Positions 40,014-51,309 of a DNA stretch of 64,000 nt are shown here, in pieces. The stretch covers positions 372,001 through 436,000 of the forward strand of contig NZ_CP077291.1 in assembly GCF_019048065.1 (NCBI RefSeq), in the 5' to 3' direction. The position numbers and the translations under genes are program-made. The notes under the pieces are model-generated. The model was not told the origin of the DNA. It worked only from the letters and a program-made list of their open reading frames with translations, and ran no database searches. The stretch comes from Citrobacter farmeri (GTDB lineage Bacteria; Pseudomonadota; Gammaproteobacteria; Enterobacterales; Enterobacteriaceae). How positions within the stretch are numbered: position 1 is the stretch's first letter; the number at the start of each line of letters is the position of its first letter.

Positions 40014-40946
40014 TTACCCCGCCATGAGTTGCCGACGCTGCTGGCTCAACTTACGGTATTGTTGCGGAGACATGCCGACATATTTGCTGAAGGTACTGTA
40101 AAAACGACTGCTGGAGCGGAAGCCTGCTGTCAGCGCTACGTCGAGAATGGTTTTATCCGTATCGCTGAGCAGGGCGCGAACGTGATTAATTCGCATGGCG
40201 GTGATGTATTGCTTCAGGGTCAGTTGCATCACGCGTTGAAATATCCCCATCGCATAGTTGGCATTGAGTTTCACATGGTCCGCGACGTCATTAATGGTGA
40301 GTGCCTGATCGTAATTATCAGCAATAAATCCCAACATCTGGCTGACATAAAACTGCGCGTGGCGTGAAACGCTATTCTTATGTGTGCGTGAGGTTTTGTT
40401 GAGCAAAATTGGCTGCCAGCCGGAAAGGCTAAAGCGCTTAAGCATCAGGCCGATTTCATCGATCGCCAGTTGACGAACTTGTTCGTTCGGACTGTTTGTC
40501 TCCTGCTGCCAGCGCAGAACTTCAAAGGTACTGAGTTGCTGGGTGGCAAGGGACTTTATCACCATACCGTGTGTGACATGATTGATAAGCTCCCGATCCA
40601 ACGGCCAGGAGAGAAACAGGTGCATCGGCAAACTGAAGATCGCCATCTGGCGGCAGTTGCCGGGACGGGTAAGCTGATGCGGCGTACAGGCCCAGAACAT
40701 TGTAATATGTCCTTGTTTTATCTGCACAACCTCATTGTTGATCAAATACTCCACGTCACCATCAAAGGGGACATTCACCTCGACCTGACCATGCCAGTGG
40801 CTGGCGGCCATCGCATGCGGCGCGCGTAGCTCAATATCCAGCCGTTGATATTCGGAATAGAGCGACAGCGGGCTGCGCGTCTGTTTTTCGTCACCATTGC
40901 ACATATGTGGGTCGGGTGGGAGAAAGGGGATTGATTGCGTGCTCAT
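40014..40946 (-). CDS. melR: melibiose operon regulator MelR
   Basis: A 310-residue AraC-family regulator: N-terminal cupin-like sensor (HWHGQVEVNVPFDGDVEYL) and C-terminal double helix-turn-helix (LTINDVADHVKLNANYAMGIF and ILDVALTAGFRSSSRFYSTF). It activates melAB with melibiose and CRP. I choose ATG 40946, preceded by GGAG; it gives an N-terminal tail (MSTQSIPFLPPDPHMCNGDE) that differs from and is longer than the E. coli start. Confidence 0.94.
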   Translation of the reverse strand: MSTQSIPFLPPDPHMCNGDEKQTRSPLSLYSEYQRLDIELRAPHAMAASHWHGQVEVNVPFDGDVEYLINNEVVQIKQGHITMFWACTPHQLTRPGNCRQMAIFSLPMHLFLSWPLDRELINHVTHGMVIKSLATQQLSTFEVLRWQQETNSPNEQVRQLAIDEIGLMLKRFSLSGWQPILLNKTSRTHKNSVSRHAQFYVSQMLGFIADNYDQALTINDVADHVKLNANYAMGIFQRVMQLTLKQYITAMRINHVRALLSDTDKTILDVALTAGFRSSSRFYSTFSKYVGMSPQQYRKLSQQRRQLMAG

Positions 40947-41214
40947 CGTCACTCCGTTTCCTGAATTGTCAGAATCATGCCAGCTTTACGGGTTCAGAAC
41001 CGGGAATTCGGACACAAAATCGACGGTCATGATTGATAGTAGACCTTATAACGGCCCGGATACTCTGCTTTTCCGTCTATTTTGTCCCAAAAACTCAGAT
41101 CGCTGTGCGGCCAGCAGAGGATCTGAGTTTCCGGGAATGCTCATCGCGGAAGTCGGAGGTTTTCGCTCAGTTCGCGTGCCACCATGATTCTGTTCACTAC
41201 TGTTCTGGAGAGTC
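40947..41214. promoter_or_regulatory. divergent melR/melA control region
   Basis: A 268-base divergent gap. Two copies of CCGGGAAT (41000-41007 and 41131-41138), each a few bases downstream of a CAGA or CTGA element, could be MelR sites. AAACTCAGAT (41091-41100) and ATCTGAGTTT (41121-41130) form a 10-base inverted repeat with a 20-base spacer. MelR binds paired 18-bp sites here in E. coli; which sequences are the sites in this genome is inference. Confidence 0.4.
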
Positions 41215-42570
41215 ATGATGACAGCCCCAAAAATTACCTTTATCGGCGCCGGTTCAACGATTTTCGTGAAAAATATCCTCGGTGATGTCTTTCACCGCGA
41301 GGCGCTGAAGTCGGCGCATATTGCCCTGATGGATATTGATGAGACGCGCCTTGAAGAGTCGCACGTCGTTGTGCGTAAGCTAATGGATTCTGCCGGTGCG
41401 TCCGGACACATTACCTGTCATACGGAGCAAAAAGCGGCGCTACAGGATGCCGATTTTGTCGTTGTCGCCTTTCAGATTGGCGGCTATGAACCCTGCACGG
41501 TGACCGATTTCGAGGTCTGTAAACGTCACGGTCTGGAGCAAACGATCGCCGATACGCTCGGCCCAGGCGGCATTATGCGCGCGCTGCGCACTATCCCGCA
41601 CTTGTGGCAGATCTGTGAAGATATGACGCAGGTCTGCCCGGACGCCACCCTGCTGAATTACGTCAACCCGATGGCAATGAATACCTGGGCAATGTATGCC
41701 CGCTATCCCCACATTAAACAGGTGGGGCTTTGCCACTCCGTGCAGGGAACGGCGGAAGAACTGGCACGCGATCTGAACATTGATCCTGCTTCATTACGCT
41801 ATCGCTGTGCCGGGATCAACCATATGGCGTTTTATCTCGAACTGGAACGTAAAACCGCCGATGGCACGTATGTGAATCTCTATCCGGAACTGCTGGCAGC
41901 CTATGACGCCGGGCTGGCGCCGAAACCCAACATTCACGGCAACGATCGCTGCCAGAATATTGTGCGTTATGAGATGTTCAAAAAACTGGGGTATTTCGTC
42001 ACCGAATCCTCGGAACACTTTGCCGAATACACGCCGTGGTTTATTAAACCTGGCCGCGATGATCTGATCGAACGTTACAAGATCCCACTGGATGAGTACC
42101 CGAAACGCTGTGTGGAGCAACTGGCGAACTGGCATAAAGAGCTGGAGGAGTACAAAACCGCGGAGCGTATCGATATTCAACCGTCACGGGAATATGCCAG
42201 CACCATTATGAACGCCATCTGGACGGGTGAGCCGAGCGTGATTTATGGCAACGTGCGTAACGATGCGCTGATCGACAACCTGCCGCAGGGCAGCTGCGTG
42301 GAAGTGGCCTGTCTGGTGGATGCGAATGGTATTCAGCCAACCAAAGTGGGGGCGATACCGTCGCATCTGGCGGCGATGATGCAGACCAATATCAACGTAC
42401 AGACGCTATTAACCGAAGCCATCCTGACGGAAAACCGCGATCGCGTTTACCACGCGGCTATGATGGACCCGCACACCGCCGCTGTGCTGGGTATTGAGGA
42501 AATCTATGCGCTGGTGGATGACCTGATCGCCTCTCATGGCGACTGGCTACCGGCCTGGCTACACCGTTGA
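41215..42570 (+). CDS. melA: alpha-galactosidase (melibiase), GH4 family
   Basis: A 451-residue NAD- and manganese-dependent GH4 glycosidase. NAD-binding N-terminus ITFIGAGSTIFVKN, metal-site segments GLCHSVQGT and CAGINHMAFYL, and FGEGG-type region replaced by the family's VIYGNVRN. It hydrolyses melibiose to galactose and glucose in the cytoplasm. The length and ATGATG start equal E. coli MelA. Confidence 0.97.
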   Translation: MMTAPKITFIGAGSTIFVKNILGDVFHREALKSAHIALMDIDETRLEESHVVVRKLMDSAGASGHITCHTEQKAALQDADFVVVAFQIGGYEPCTVTDFEVCKRHGLEQTIADTLGPGGIMRALRTIPHLWQICEDMTQVCPDATLLNYVNPMAMNTWAMYARYPHIKQVGLCHSVQGTAEELARDLNIDPASLRYRCAGINHMAFYLELERKTADGTYVNLYPELLAAYDAGLAPKPNIHGNDRCQNIVRYEMFKKLGYFVTESSEHFAEYTPWFIKPGRDDLIERYKIPLDEYPKRCVEQLANWHKELEEYKTAERIDIQPSREYASTIMNAIWTGEPSVIYGNVRNDALIDNLPQGSCVEVACLVDANGIQPTKVGAIPSHLAAMMQTNINVQTLLTEAILTENRDRVYHAAMMDPHTAAVLGIEEIYALVDDLIASHGDWLPAWLHR

Positions 42571-42580
42571 TAGTCAACGT

Positions 42581-42600
42581 CGCCGGGCGAAGACCCGGCG
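42581..42600 (+). repeat. hairpin between melA and melB
   Basis: CGCCGGG (42581-42587) pairs with CCCGGCG (42594-42600), loop CGAAGA, followed by TTTA. It may act as a weak terminator or processing barrier that makes melB expression lower than melA. Confidence 0.55.
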
Positions 42601-42654
42601 TTTACCCTCTCTAATAACAGAAGGCGGGCGCTGGTAACAGCGACCCGGTACCCT

Positions 42655-44085
42655 ATGAGCATCTCTCTGACAACAAAATTAAGTTACGGATTCGGTGCGT
42701 TTGGTAAGGATTTCGCTATCGGCATCGTCTACATGTACCTGATGTATTACTACACCGATGTGGTGGGCTTATCGGTGGGTGTCGTTGGTACGCTGTTTCT
42801 GGTGGCAAAGATCTGGAATGCGTTCAACGATCCGGTAATGGGCTGGATTGTGAACGCCACCCGGTCGCGGTGGGGAAAATTTAAACCGTGGATCCTGCTC
42901 GGCACACTGGCGAATTCGCTGGTACTGTTTCTGCTGTTTAGCGCTCATCTGTTTGAAGGCACGGCACAGGTGGTTTTTGTCTGCGTGACCTACATTTTGT
43001 GGGGCATGACTTACACCATTATGGATATTCCCTTCTGGTCGCTGGTGCCGACCATCACGCTTGATAAACGTGAGCGCGAGCAGTTGGTACCGTTTCCGCG
43101 CTTCTTTGCCAGTCTGGCGGGATTTGTCACGGCCGGGGTGACGTTGCCGTTTGTGAGTTATGTTGGAGGTGAGGATCGCGGGTTCGGTTTCCAGATGTTC
43201 ACGCTGGTACTGATTGCGTTCTTTATTGCCTCCACCATCGTGACCTTGCGCAATGTGCATGAAGTGTATTCATCAGACAGCGAGGCTACCGCGGACAGTA
43301 CCCGGCTGACGTTGAAGTCGATTCTCGCGTTGATCTACAAAAACGATCAGCTCTCCTGTCTGCTGGGCATGGCGCTGGCTTACAATGTGGCCGCCAATAT
43401 TATTACCGGTTTCGCGATTTATTATTTCACCTATGTGATTGGCGATGCAGACCTTTTCCCGTATTACCTGTCCTATGCCGGTGTGGCGAATTTATTGACG
43501 CTGATCTTCTTTCCTCGCCTGGCGAAGGCGCTTTCCCGGCGGATTCTATGGGCAGGCGCGTCGGTGATGCCGGTTCTCAGCGGCGGGGTATTGTTAATCA
43601 TGGCGCTGGCGGGATACCACAATGTGTTCCTTATCTGCCTGGCCGGTGTCTTTCTGAACATAGGTACCGCGCTGTTCTGGGTACTCCAGGTGATCATGGT
43701 GGCGGATACCGTCGATTACGGTGAGTATAAGTTTAACGTGCGCTGCGAGAGCATTGCCTATGCTGTGCAAACGATGGTGGTAAAGGGCGGTTCCGCGTTT
43801 TCGGCTTTCTTTATCGCCGTGGTGTTGGGGATCATTGGCTATGTGCCCAATGCGGTTCAGTCTGCCGAAACTATTCTGGGCATGCAGTTCATCATGATTG
43901 CATTACCGACGCTGTTTTTTATCGTGACCCTGATCCTCTACTTCCGCTACTACCGTCTCAATGGCGATACATTGCGTAAGATCCAGATTCATTTGCTGGA
44001 TAAGTATCGCAAAGCGCCGCAGCCTGCCTTGCAACGGGAGAAACCCGCGATACCGGTTAGCGCGTCTGACGAGGTGAAGGCGTAA
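42655..44085 (+). CDS. melB: melibiose:cation symporter MelB with Asn at position 55
   Basis: A 476-residue GPH/MFS-family symporter, very close to E. coli and Salmonella MelB by eye. Sugar-site residues Asp19, Asp124 and Arg149 are in place, and so are the cation-site residues Asn58, Asp59 and Thr121. Residue 55, an Asp in E. coli and Salmonella MelB and a Na+/Li+ ligand, is Asn here (KIWNAFNDP; codon AAT). Known family work assigns Asp59 to H+ and both Asp55 and Asp59 to Na+/Li+, so altered cation preference is a reasonable inference. It is followed 2 bases later by a SemiSWEET gene. Confidence 0.96.
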   Translation: MSISLTTKLSYGFGAFGKDFAIGIVYMYLMYYYTDVVGLSVGVVGTLFLVAKIWNAFNDPVMGWIVNATRSRWGKFKPWILLGTLANSLVLFLLFSAHLFEGTAQVVFVCVTYILWGMTYTIMDIPFWSLVPTITLDKREREQLVPFPRFFASLAGFVTAGVTLPFVSYVGGEDRGFGFQMFTLVLIAFFIASTIVTLRNVHEVYSSDSEATADSTRLTLKSILALIYKNDQLSCLLGMALAYNVAANIITGFAIYYFTYVIGDADLFPYYLSYAGVANLLTLIFFPRLAKALSRRILWAGASVMPVLSGGVLLIMALAGYHNVFLICLAGVFLNIGTALFWVLQVIMVADTVDYGEYKFNVRCESIAYAVQTMVVKGGSAFSAFFIAVVLGIIGYVPNAVQSAETILGMQFIMIALPTLFFIVTLILYFRYYRLNGDTLRKIQIHLLDKYRKAPQPALQREKPAIPVSASDEVKA

Positions 44086-44087
44086 TC

Positions 44088-44342
44088 ATGGAATGGATTT
44101 CGCTGATAGGCTATCTGGCGGCAAGCCTGACCACACTCTCTTTTCTGCCACAGGCGATAAAAGTCATCGCGACCCGTAATACGCAGGGGATTTCCGGCCT
44201 GATGTACGTCATGTTTGTCTGCGGGTTAGTGATGTGGTTGATCTACGGATTGCTCATTGAGGACACGGCGGTCAGCATGGCGAACTTTCTGACGCTGGTG
44301 TTCGCCTTGCCGATTCTGGTGATCAAATACCGCAGGGGGTAG
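44088..44342 (+). CDS. SemiSWEET (PQ-loop) sugar transporter
   Basis: An 84-residue protein with three membrane helices and the PQ-loop signature: SFLPQAIKVIATRNTQGIS in helix 1 to loop, then VMFVCGLVMWLIYG and MANFLTLVFALPILVI. This is the half-size bacterial relative of SWEET sugar carriers, which works as a dimer. The ATG is 2 bases after the melB stop, so it is part of the melAB operon by spacing. Substrate not determinable; a role in moving melibiose or its products is inferred from context. Confidence 0.88.
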   Translation: MEWISLIGYLAASLTTLSFLPQAIKVIATRNTQGISGLMYVMFVCGLVMWLIYGLLIEDTAVSMANFLTLVFALPILVIKYRRG

Positions 44343-44348
44343 CGCAAA

Positions 44349-44379
44349 TTGCCGGAGGGTGTTGTGGCTTATCCGGCAA
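44349..44379. repeat. REP-like hairpin at the SemiSWEET/yjdF convergent junction
   Basis: TTGCCGGA (44349-44356) pairs with TCCGGCAA (44372-44379). The arm includes the yjdF stop codon, so it is the shared 3' end of both convergent transcripts. Confidence 0.65.
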
Positions 44380-44998
44380 CTAACCGATAGCGCTTCAACT
44401 GTCGGCAATGAATGCGCGCCAGCAAAATCACCGAGGTTAACGCGCCCAACAGCGCGCAGAACATGTCTGACTGGGTATCCCAGGGGTCACCCTGAGTACC
44501 AAGAAAATCATCCGCGCCTTGCCCCATCGCCAGTGCCGCCCACCATTCAATCAGCTCGTAAGTGGCGCTGATCGCCAGCGCCACGCAGCAAACCAGAAAT
44601 GCCAGCATCTTATTTCCACGAACAATCTTGCCGCGTAGCAGAATTTCACGCGCGACCAGTGCTGGCACCAACCCCTGAAAGAAATGACCCAGTTTGTCGT
44701 ATGGATTGCGGCTTAAGCCCAGCCAATCCTGCACGTCAAAACCGATGGGCACTTTGGCGTAGGTGTACATCCCGCCCACCATCAGGATGATGGCATGGAA
44801 GAAAATCAGCGTATAAAGCAGCGGCGTAAGCGGGTAGCGCTTTGCGGTTGCCAGCAGCAGCGGTACTACAACAATCACCGGCGTCACTTCCATAAGCCAG
44901 GTGATTTTCTCACCCGCCGAGAGGCCGGTGTAGATCAGGATAAGCGTCAGTATCAGGGCAGCAACAGTGAGCAGGCCAGGATGCAATGTGCGGATCAT
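44369..44998 (-). CDS. yjdF: inner membrane protein YjdF (DUF2238)
   Basis: A 209-residue protein with about six membrane segments and the DUF2238 pattern DKLGHFFQGLVPALVAREIL plus SATYELIEWWAAL, both with conserved charged residues inside helices. The function is unknown. It sits between mel and fumB as in E. coli. Confidence 0.92.
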   Translation of the reverse strand: MIRTLHPGLLTVAALILTLILIYTGLSAGEKITWLMEVTPVIVVVPLLLATAKRYPLTPLLYTLIFFHAIILMVGGMYTYAKVPIGFDVQDWLGLSRNPYDKLGHFFQGLVPALVAREILLRGKIVRGNKMLAFLVCCVALAISATYELIEWWAALAMGQGADDFLGTQGDPWDTQSDMFCALLGALTSVILLARIHCRQLKRYRLVAG

Positions 44999-45091
44999 CG
45001 TGATTCTCTAAGTAAGGGAAAAGATGACTATTCACCGATGCCGATAAAAATTCAACGCTGCAGTGGGGGATAATAGGTGGCCCGGGGGGAT

Positions 45092-45128
45092 CACCGGACT
45101 GCACTCAAACGTTGAGAACAGTCCGGTG
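45092..45128 (-). terminator. stem-loop downstream of fumB
   Basis: CACCGGACTG (45092-45101) pairs with CAGTCCGGTG (45119-45128), with an inner CTCAA/TTGAG pair. It starts 15 bases after the fumB stop. The minus-strand sequence after it is GC-rich without a U-run, so it may be a rho-assisted or stabilising hairpin. Confidence 0.55.
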
Positions 45129-45142
45129 CCGGGCCGAAGAGG

Positions 45143-46789
<1,647 letters not shown>

Positions 46790-46865
46790 GTGCTTCCAGC
46801 CTATTGATTTCTTTTAATATCATAAGTGACGTGCCACCCGGTGAAGGGCGGCACGCGGGAGACCT

Positions 46866-48206
46866 TTACAGGAATCCGTACATGGCAGCAAAGATCCAGC
46901 CAAAGACGCAGGAGACGCTCACACCAATCAAACCCGGCAGAATAAAGCTGTGGTTGATGACGAAGCGACCAATGCGGGTGGTACCAGAACGGTCAAACTG
47001 AATCGCAGCCAGATCGCTTGGGTAGGTCGGCAGAATGTAGTAGCCGTAACACGCCGGGGCAGATGCCACGATGTAGGCCGGGTCAACGCCGATCGCCAGT
47101 GCGACCGGAACGATAGCCGCCAGCGCCGCTGCCTGAGAGTTAACGAATTTAGAAACCAGCAGCAGAACAATCGCATAGGCCCACGGATACTCTTTCACCA
47201 TGTTGCCCAGCACACCTTCGATTTCTGTCATGTGCGCGCCGAACATGGTTTCCGCCATCCAGGCGATACCATACACCGCCACAATGGCGATCATACCTGA
47301 ACGGAAGACTTCGTTTTTAGAGATTGAAGCGGGATTGGTTTTGGTCAGGATAATAATCAGCGCGCCGGTCAGCAGCATGAACATCTGGATAACCAGCACC
47401 ATGGACAGCGCTTTGCCACCGAATGAAGGGCGCAGTTCAGAGAAGGCACCCAGGATAGCGACGACAGCAATCGCGGCAAGGAAGATCCACATCGCCAGCC
47501 AGTTGCTTTTCGGCAGCTTTTTGTCCAGCAGCGTGGCGGTGTCGCCATACACGTAATGATGGTTTTCCGGTACGGAGATGAATTTCTGGAAGTCTTCGTC
47601 TTTATCCAGATCTTTACCGCGGAACCAGCTGAAAATACCGATTGCCAGGATACCCAACAGCGTGGACGGGATGGTGATCGCCAGCAGGTCGAGGAATTCC
47701 AGGTGCTTGCCTTCAAAGGTCACATTACCCAGCATCGCAACCAGAGAAACCACCGCGACCGATACCGGACTTGCGATAATCCCCATTTGCGCGCCGATGG
47801 AGCTGGCGGCCATTGGACGTTCCGGACGAATGTTGTTTTTAATCGCAACGTCGTAAATGATTGGCAGGATCGTGTAGACCACGTGGCCAGTACCGCAGAG
47901 GATGGTCAGAGTACAGGTCACGAACGGCGCAACGATTGAGACATATTTTGGGTTGCGGCGCAGCAGTTTCTCTGCAATCTGCAACATAACATCCAGACCC
48001 CCGGAGGCCTGTAGAGTTGCCGAGGCCGCGACCACGGCGATGATCACCAGCATGACGTCAACCGGTGGTTTACCCGGCTGGAGGTGGAAAACGAAGACCA
48101 GAATGACCAGGCCGATACCGCCTAACAAACCCAGCGCGATACCGCCCTTTCTGGCACCATAAAACAAACATATTAATATAATGAGAAGTTGTATACTAAA
48201 TAGCAT
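46866..48206 (-). CDS. dcuB: anaerobic C4-dicarboxylate transporter DcuB
   Basis: A 446-residue Dcu-family membrane carrier exchanging fumarate, malate or aspartate for succinate during anaerobic fumarate respiration. The N-terminus [22 protein letters not shown] and the motifs [16 protein letters not shown] and [21 protein letters not shown] are typical. In E. coli DcuB is also a co-sensor of DcuS. Expected control by FNR, NarL, CRP and DcuR. Confidence 0.97.
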   Translation of the reverse strand: MLFSIQLLIILICLFYGARKGGIALGLLGGIGLVILVFVFHLQPGKPPVDVMLVIIAVVAASATLQASGGLDVMLQIAEKLLRRNPKYVSIVAPFVTCTLTILCGTGHVVYTILPIIYDVAIKNNIRPERPMAASSIGAQMGIIASPVSVAVVSLVAMLGNVTFEGKHLEFLDLLAITIPSTLLGILAIGIFSWFRGKDLDKDEDFQKFISVPENHHYVYGDTATLLDKKLPKSNWLAMWIFLAAIAVVAILGAFSELRPSFGGKALSMVLVIQMFMLLTGALIIILTKTNPASISKNEVFRSGMIAIVAVYGIAWMAETMFGAHMTEIEGVLGNMVKEYPWAYAIVLLLVSKFVNSQAAALAAIVPVALAIGVDPAYIVASAPACYGYYILPTYPSDLAAIQFDRSGTTRIGRFVINHSFILPGLIGVSVSCVFGWIFAAMYGFL

Positions 48207-48842
48207 TGATTTACCCTCGCGATAAAACCAGTCAATTTTGATAAATGGATCACAGCCATGTTCTGTTTTTTGTGTTGTAGGCGCAGAGCCTGGCTAATAT
48301 TCGTTTCGTCTGAAAGTGTGATTAGTTTCTAAACATTGAATAAAAGTTTTTCATAAGCAACATGGAAACTCTTATCGTTTTTTCAGGCTTTTTTCAGAGA
48401 GCAAGACTCTCCGGCGATGGGCAGTGTTGAAAAAGGAGAGCAGAAGCAGGCTCGGGATCTTTTTTGTATCTTTATGAAAAACATGAACATGTCATCTGCT
48501 CACAGAGTGTGCTTATCCCTAAGATGTAGCATGAACTCCGTTGCTACCGTTTATCGTTTTTGTTAATCCGTCTGGTTATTTCCAGACTACTCCTTTGTGA
48601 TTAAAAATACACACTCTATGAGGTGGATAATACTTTATTAACTTTTGTTAGCGTTTTTGAAATTAAAAACAACGCTATGTCGGATAATAATAAAGCATTG
48701 ATAAATGTGAGATGATGCAATTATATTTGATCTGGCACAATTTCTGAATTTTCAGGCAGTAACCTTAACCTTTTTATTTTTTCATTATTGTAATAATTGT
48801 TACCAATATATAACGAAATAACGCAAGGTTAAGATTGTTCTT
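48207..48842. promoter_or_regulatory. 636-base dcuB control region
   Basis: This long AT-rich gap between dcuR and dcuB must contain the dcuB promoter. In E. coli dcuB has FNR, CRP, NarL and distant DcuR sites. Visible candidates are weak: TGTGATTAGTTTCTAAACA (CRP half-site only) near 48316 and TTGATCTGGCACAA (FNR-like, 8 of 10) at 48727-48740, which is over 500 bases from dcuB. No gene seen. Confidence 0.5.
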
Positions 48843-49562
48843 CTACTGACAATATTGCTTAAGTAAAGAATAATGTTCTGCCTGAATACGGTAGCGGTAA
48901 ACCGGTCTGCCCGTGACGCCATAATGAATGCTGGTGACCAGAATATGGCAGTTAACCAGCCAGATGAGGTATTTGCGGCAGGAGACGCGGGAGATATTCA
49001 CCGCATTCGCCAGCTCATCGGTGGAAAACTCATAATCCTGATGCGCATCGATCCATTGACACAGCGTACGCAGCGTTTGCGGCGTTAATCCTTTCGGCAG
49101 GCGGCGGGTGTCCTGTTCATTGGACGCACTACCGTGAATCAGTTGGTCCAGCTCCGACTGCTCATAATACTGGTGCTTGTCCATGTCCCTTTTCTTTTGC
49201 AGCCAGCTGGTGAGGGCTTCCTCAAAACGTGAGGCCTGAAACGGCTTGATCAAGTAATCAACGACGCCGTAGTGCAGCGAGTCCTTAATCGTCATGGCAT
49301 CAGCAGCCGAAGAGATGACAATGACATCGATTTTGCAGCCAGCGGCATGCAGAAGGGGAAGCAGATCCAGCCCGTTCTCTTTCTGCATGTAAATATCCAG
49401 CAAAATCAGGTCGATATGAACGTCGCTGTGAAAAATAACCTCTTTGGCTTTCTCCAGCGTTGAGGCGGTTCCGCAGCACTGAAAACCGGGGATCTGTGCG
49501 ACATAGCGGCGGTTTAACTCCGCTACCATTGCGTCGTCATCGATAATAAAGACATTGATCAT
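48843..49562 (-). CDS. dcuR: response regulator DcuR
   Basis: A 239-residue CitB-family regulator: receiver domain with IDDD at residues 7-10 and phospho-acceptor Asp56 (LILLDIYMQ), Lys in IKPF, and a C-terminal helix-turn-helix (TDELANAVNISRVSCRKYL). It activates dcuB, fumB and frd genes in response to C4-dicarboxylates. It overlaps dcuS by 4 bases. Confidence 0.97.
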   Translation of the reverse strand: MINVFIIDDDAMVAELNRRYVAQIPGFQCCGTASTLEKAKEVIFHSDVHIDLILLDIYMQKENGLDLLPLLHAAGCKIDVIVISSAADAMTIKDSLHYGVVDYLIKPFQASRFEEALTSWLQKKRDMDKHQYYEQSELDQLIHGSASNEQDTRRLPKGLTPQTLRTLCQWIDAHQDYEFSTDELANAVNISRVSCRKYLIWLVNCHILVTSIHYGVTGRPVYRYRIQAEHYSLLKQYCQ

Positions 49563-51190
49563 GTGCTGGCCCTCTGCCCATCCCAGGGTATTTGTACAAA
49601 AAATTGTGTGAAAACACCAGGTTCGGATTCCACAAAAATATTGCCGCCAAGACTTTCAACTTGTTGTTTAACAAGTGCTAAACCGACGCCGCGTTCAGTT
49701 CCTTTAGACGAGACGCCTTTCTCAAAGATAGCGTCAAGACGGTGCGGTTCGATGCCGGGACCATCGTCACTGACTTCACAATGCAACCAGCCATTGCGAT
49801 AGTATAAGGAGACGTTGATTTCACCTCCTGACTGCTGTGCTAACGCGTCGATCGCATTTTCAATCAGATTTCCGAGCGCGGTGATCAATACCGCAATTTG
49901 ATCTTCATTGCCGCTGTCCGGTAATTGGCTGTCATGGCTAATCACCAGTTTATGCCCTGAATCGGATGTGCGATTAATCTTACTGAGTAAAAAGCCCGCA
50001 ATGACCGGCGATCTAATTTTACCTAGTAGTGAACCGATCTCTTCCTGATAGTTGTTAGCCGTCCTGATAATATAGTCTTCAAGTTGCTTATAACTCTTCA
50101 GATGTAACAATCCCAGAATCACATGTAATTTATTCATGAATTCGTGGGATCGTTCACGGAGTGAGTCGGCATAGTTCACCATACCATCAAGTCGCTGCAT
50201 CAACTTGCGAACTTCCGTTTTGTCCCTGAAGGTGGAGATTGCGCCAATAATCTTGCCGTCGCTGCGGACCGGGACGGTATTGATAAGTAGCAGCCGATCT
50301 TTGATGTTGATCTCTTCATCGCGGTGCGGCGTACCGTCGCGCAAAACTTCGCTGAGATCCACCACTTGTGACCAGGCGTGGCTGAGTGTGGATAATTGGG
50401 GGTCGTCCTGGGACTTGCGGTAGTTCAGTAATTCCTGGGCGGCATCGTTGATCAACGTCACTTCGCCTTTTTCGTCAACGGCGATCACCCCTTCCTTGAT
50501 CGACTGCAACATCGCCTGGCGCTGTTCAAACAGGGTGGAAATCTCATAGGGCTCCAGGCCAAACAGAATGCGCTTAAGCACTTTCACCAGCACCCAGGTG
50601 CCCAGCAGACCAACCAACACGCCAAAAAGTATGGACCAGATAATACTGCCACGACTGTTGTTAATCTGTTCGGTGACCCGACTCAGCTCCAGACCGATCG
50701 CCACCACCCCTATTTGATGGTGATTGTTGTCATAAATGGGGGTGAAAACGCGGAGCGCCTGGGCGAGAAAACCCCGGTTGATAGCGATATTCTCCTGGCC
50801 ATCCAGCGCCAGCAATATGTCGTCGCCTTTAAACGGCTGCCCGATGCGCTGAGCTTCCGGGTGGGAATAACGCAGGCTTTTCATGTCGGTGACGACAATA
50901 AACAGCATATCGTTGCGCTTGCGCACCGCTTCGGCAATCGCCTGAATACCGCTATCCTCAGGTTTTTTCATCAACCCCTCACGGATCTCCGGCGAATCTG
51001 CCAGCGTTCGGGCAACGGCCAGCGCTTTGTTGGCCAGCGCATCACGCGTCATATGGCTGATTTGTGAGAAGTAGAACAGGTGGACTACCAGCAAGACAGA
51101 AAACAACACGGCGCTGACCATCAAAATCACCGTCGTACCGAGTTTCATCGGCCGTGTACGTAGCGTGCGGCAAGGCAGAGAGTATCTCAT
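49559..51190 (-). CDS. dcuS: C4-dicarboxylate/citrate sensor kinase DcuS
   Basis: A 543-residue membrane kinase: helix at residues 20-41, a periplasmic PAS domain with ligand residues Arg107, His110, Phe120 and Arg147 all present, a second helix at about 180-200, a cytoplasmic PAS domain, the phospho-acceptor His in RERSHEFMNKLHVILGL and an HATPase domain (NLIENAIDAL, DDGPGIE, GVGLAL). It should sense fumarate, malate, succinate and related acids as in E. coli. Confidence 0.97.
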   Translation of the reverse strand: MRYSLPCRTLRTRPMKLGTTVILMVSAVLFSVLLVVHLFYFSQISHMTRDALANKALAVARTLADSPEIREGLMKKPEDSGIQAIAEAVRKRNDMLFIVVTDMKSLRYSHPEAQRIGQPFKGDDILLALDGQENIAINRGFLAQALRVFTPIYDNNHHQIGVVAIGLELSRVTEQINNSRGSIIWSILFGVLVGLLGTWVLVKVLKRILFGLEPYEISTLFEQRQAMLQSIKEGVIAVDEKGEVTLINDAAQELLNYRKSQDDPQLSTLSHAWSQVVDLSEVLRDGTPHRDEEINIKDRLLLINTVPVRSDGKIIGAISTFRDKTEVRKLMQRLDGMVNYADSLRERSHEFMNKLHVILGLLHLKSYKQLEDYIIRTANNYQEEIGSLLGKIRSPVIAGFLLSKINRTSDSGHKLVISHDSQLPDSGNEDQIAVLITALGNLIENAIDALAQQSGGEINVSLYYRNGWLHCEVSDDGPGIEPHRLDAIFEKGVSSKGTERGVGLALVKQQVESLGGNIFVESEPGVFTQFFVQIPWDGQRAST

Positions 51191-51309
51191 TGTGATCCCG
51201 GGTTCACTGTTTGTGCGGGTATTATCCCTATTGGGACGCGTAATTCAAAGGTGGCAGGGAAATTCACCTGAACAGGTGCGCCATTATCGGATAATTATTG
51301 CGCATACCG

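Noticed and set aside
48727..48740. FNR-like site TTGATCTGGCACAA upstream of dcuB
   Set aside because: It is over 500 bases from dcuB and only 8 of 10 positions match; kept only as a note in the dcuB control region.
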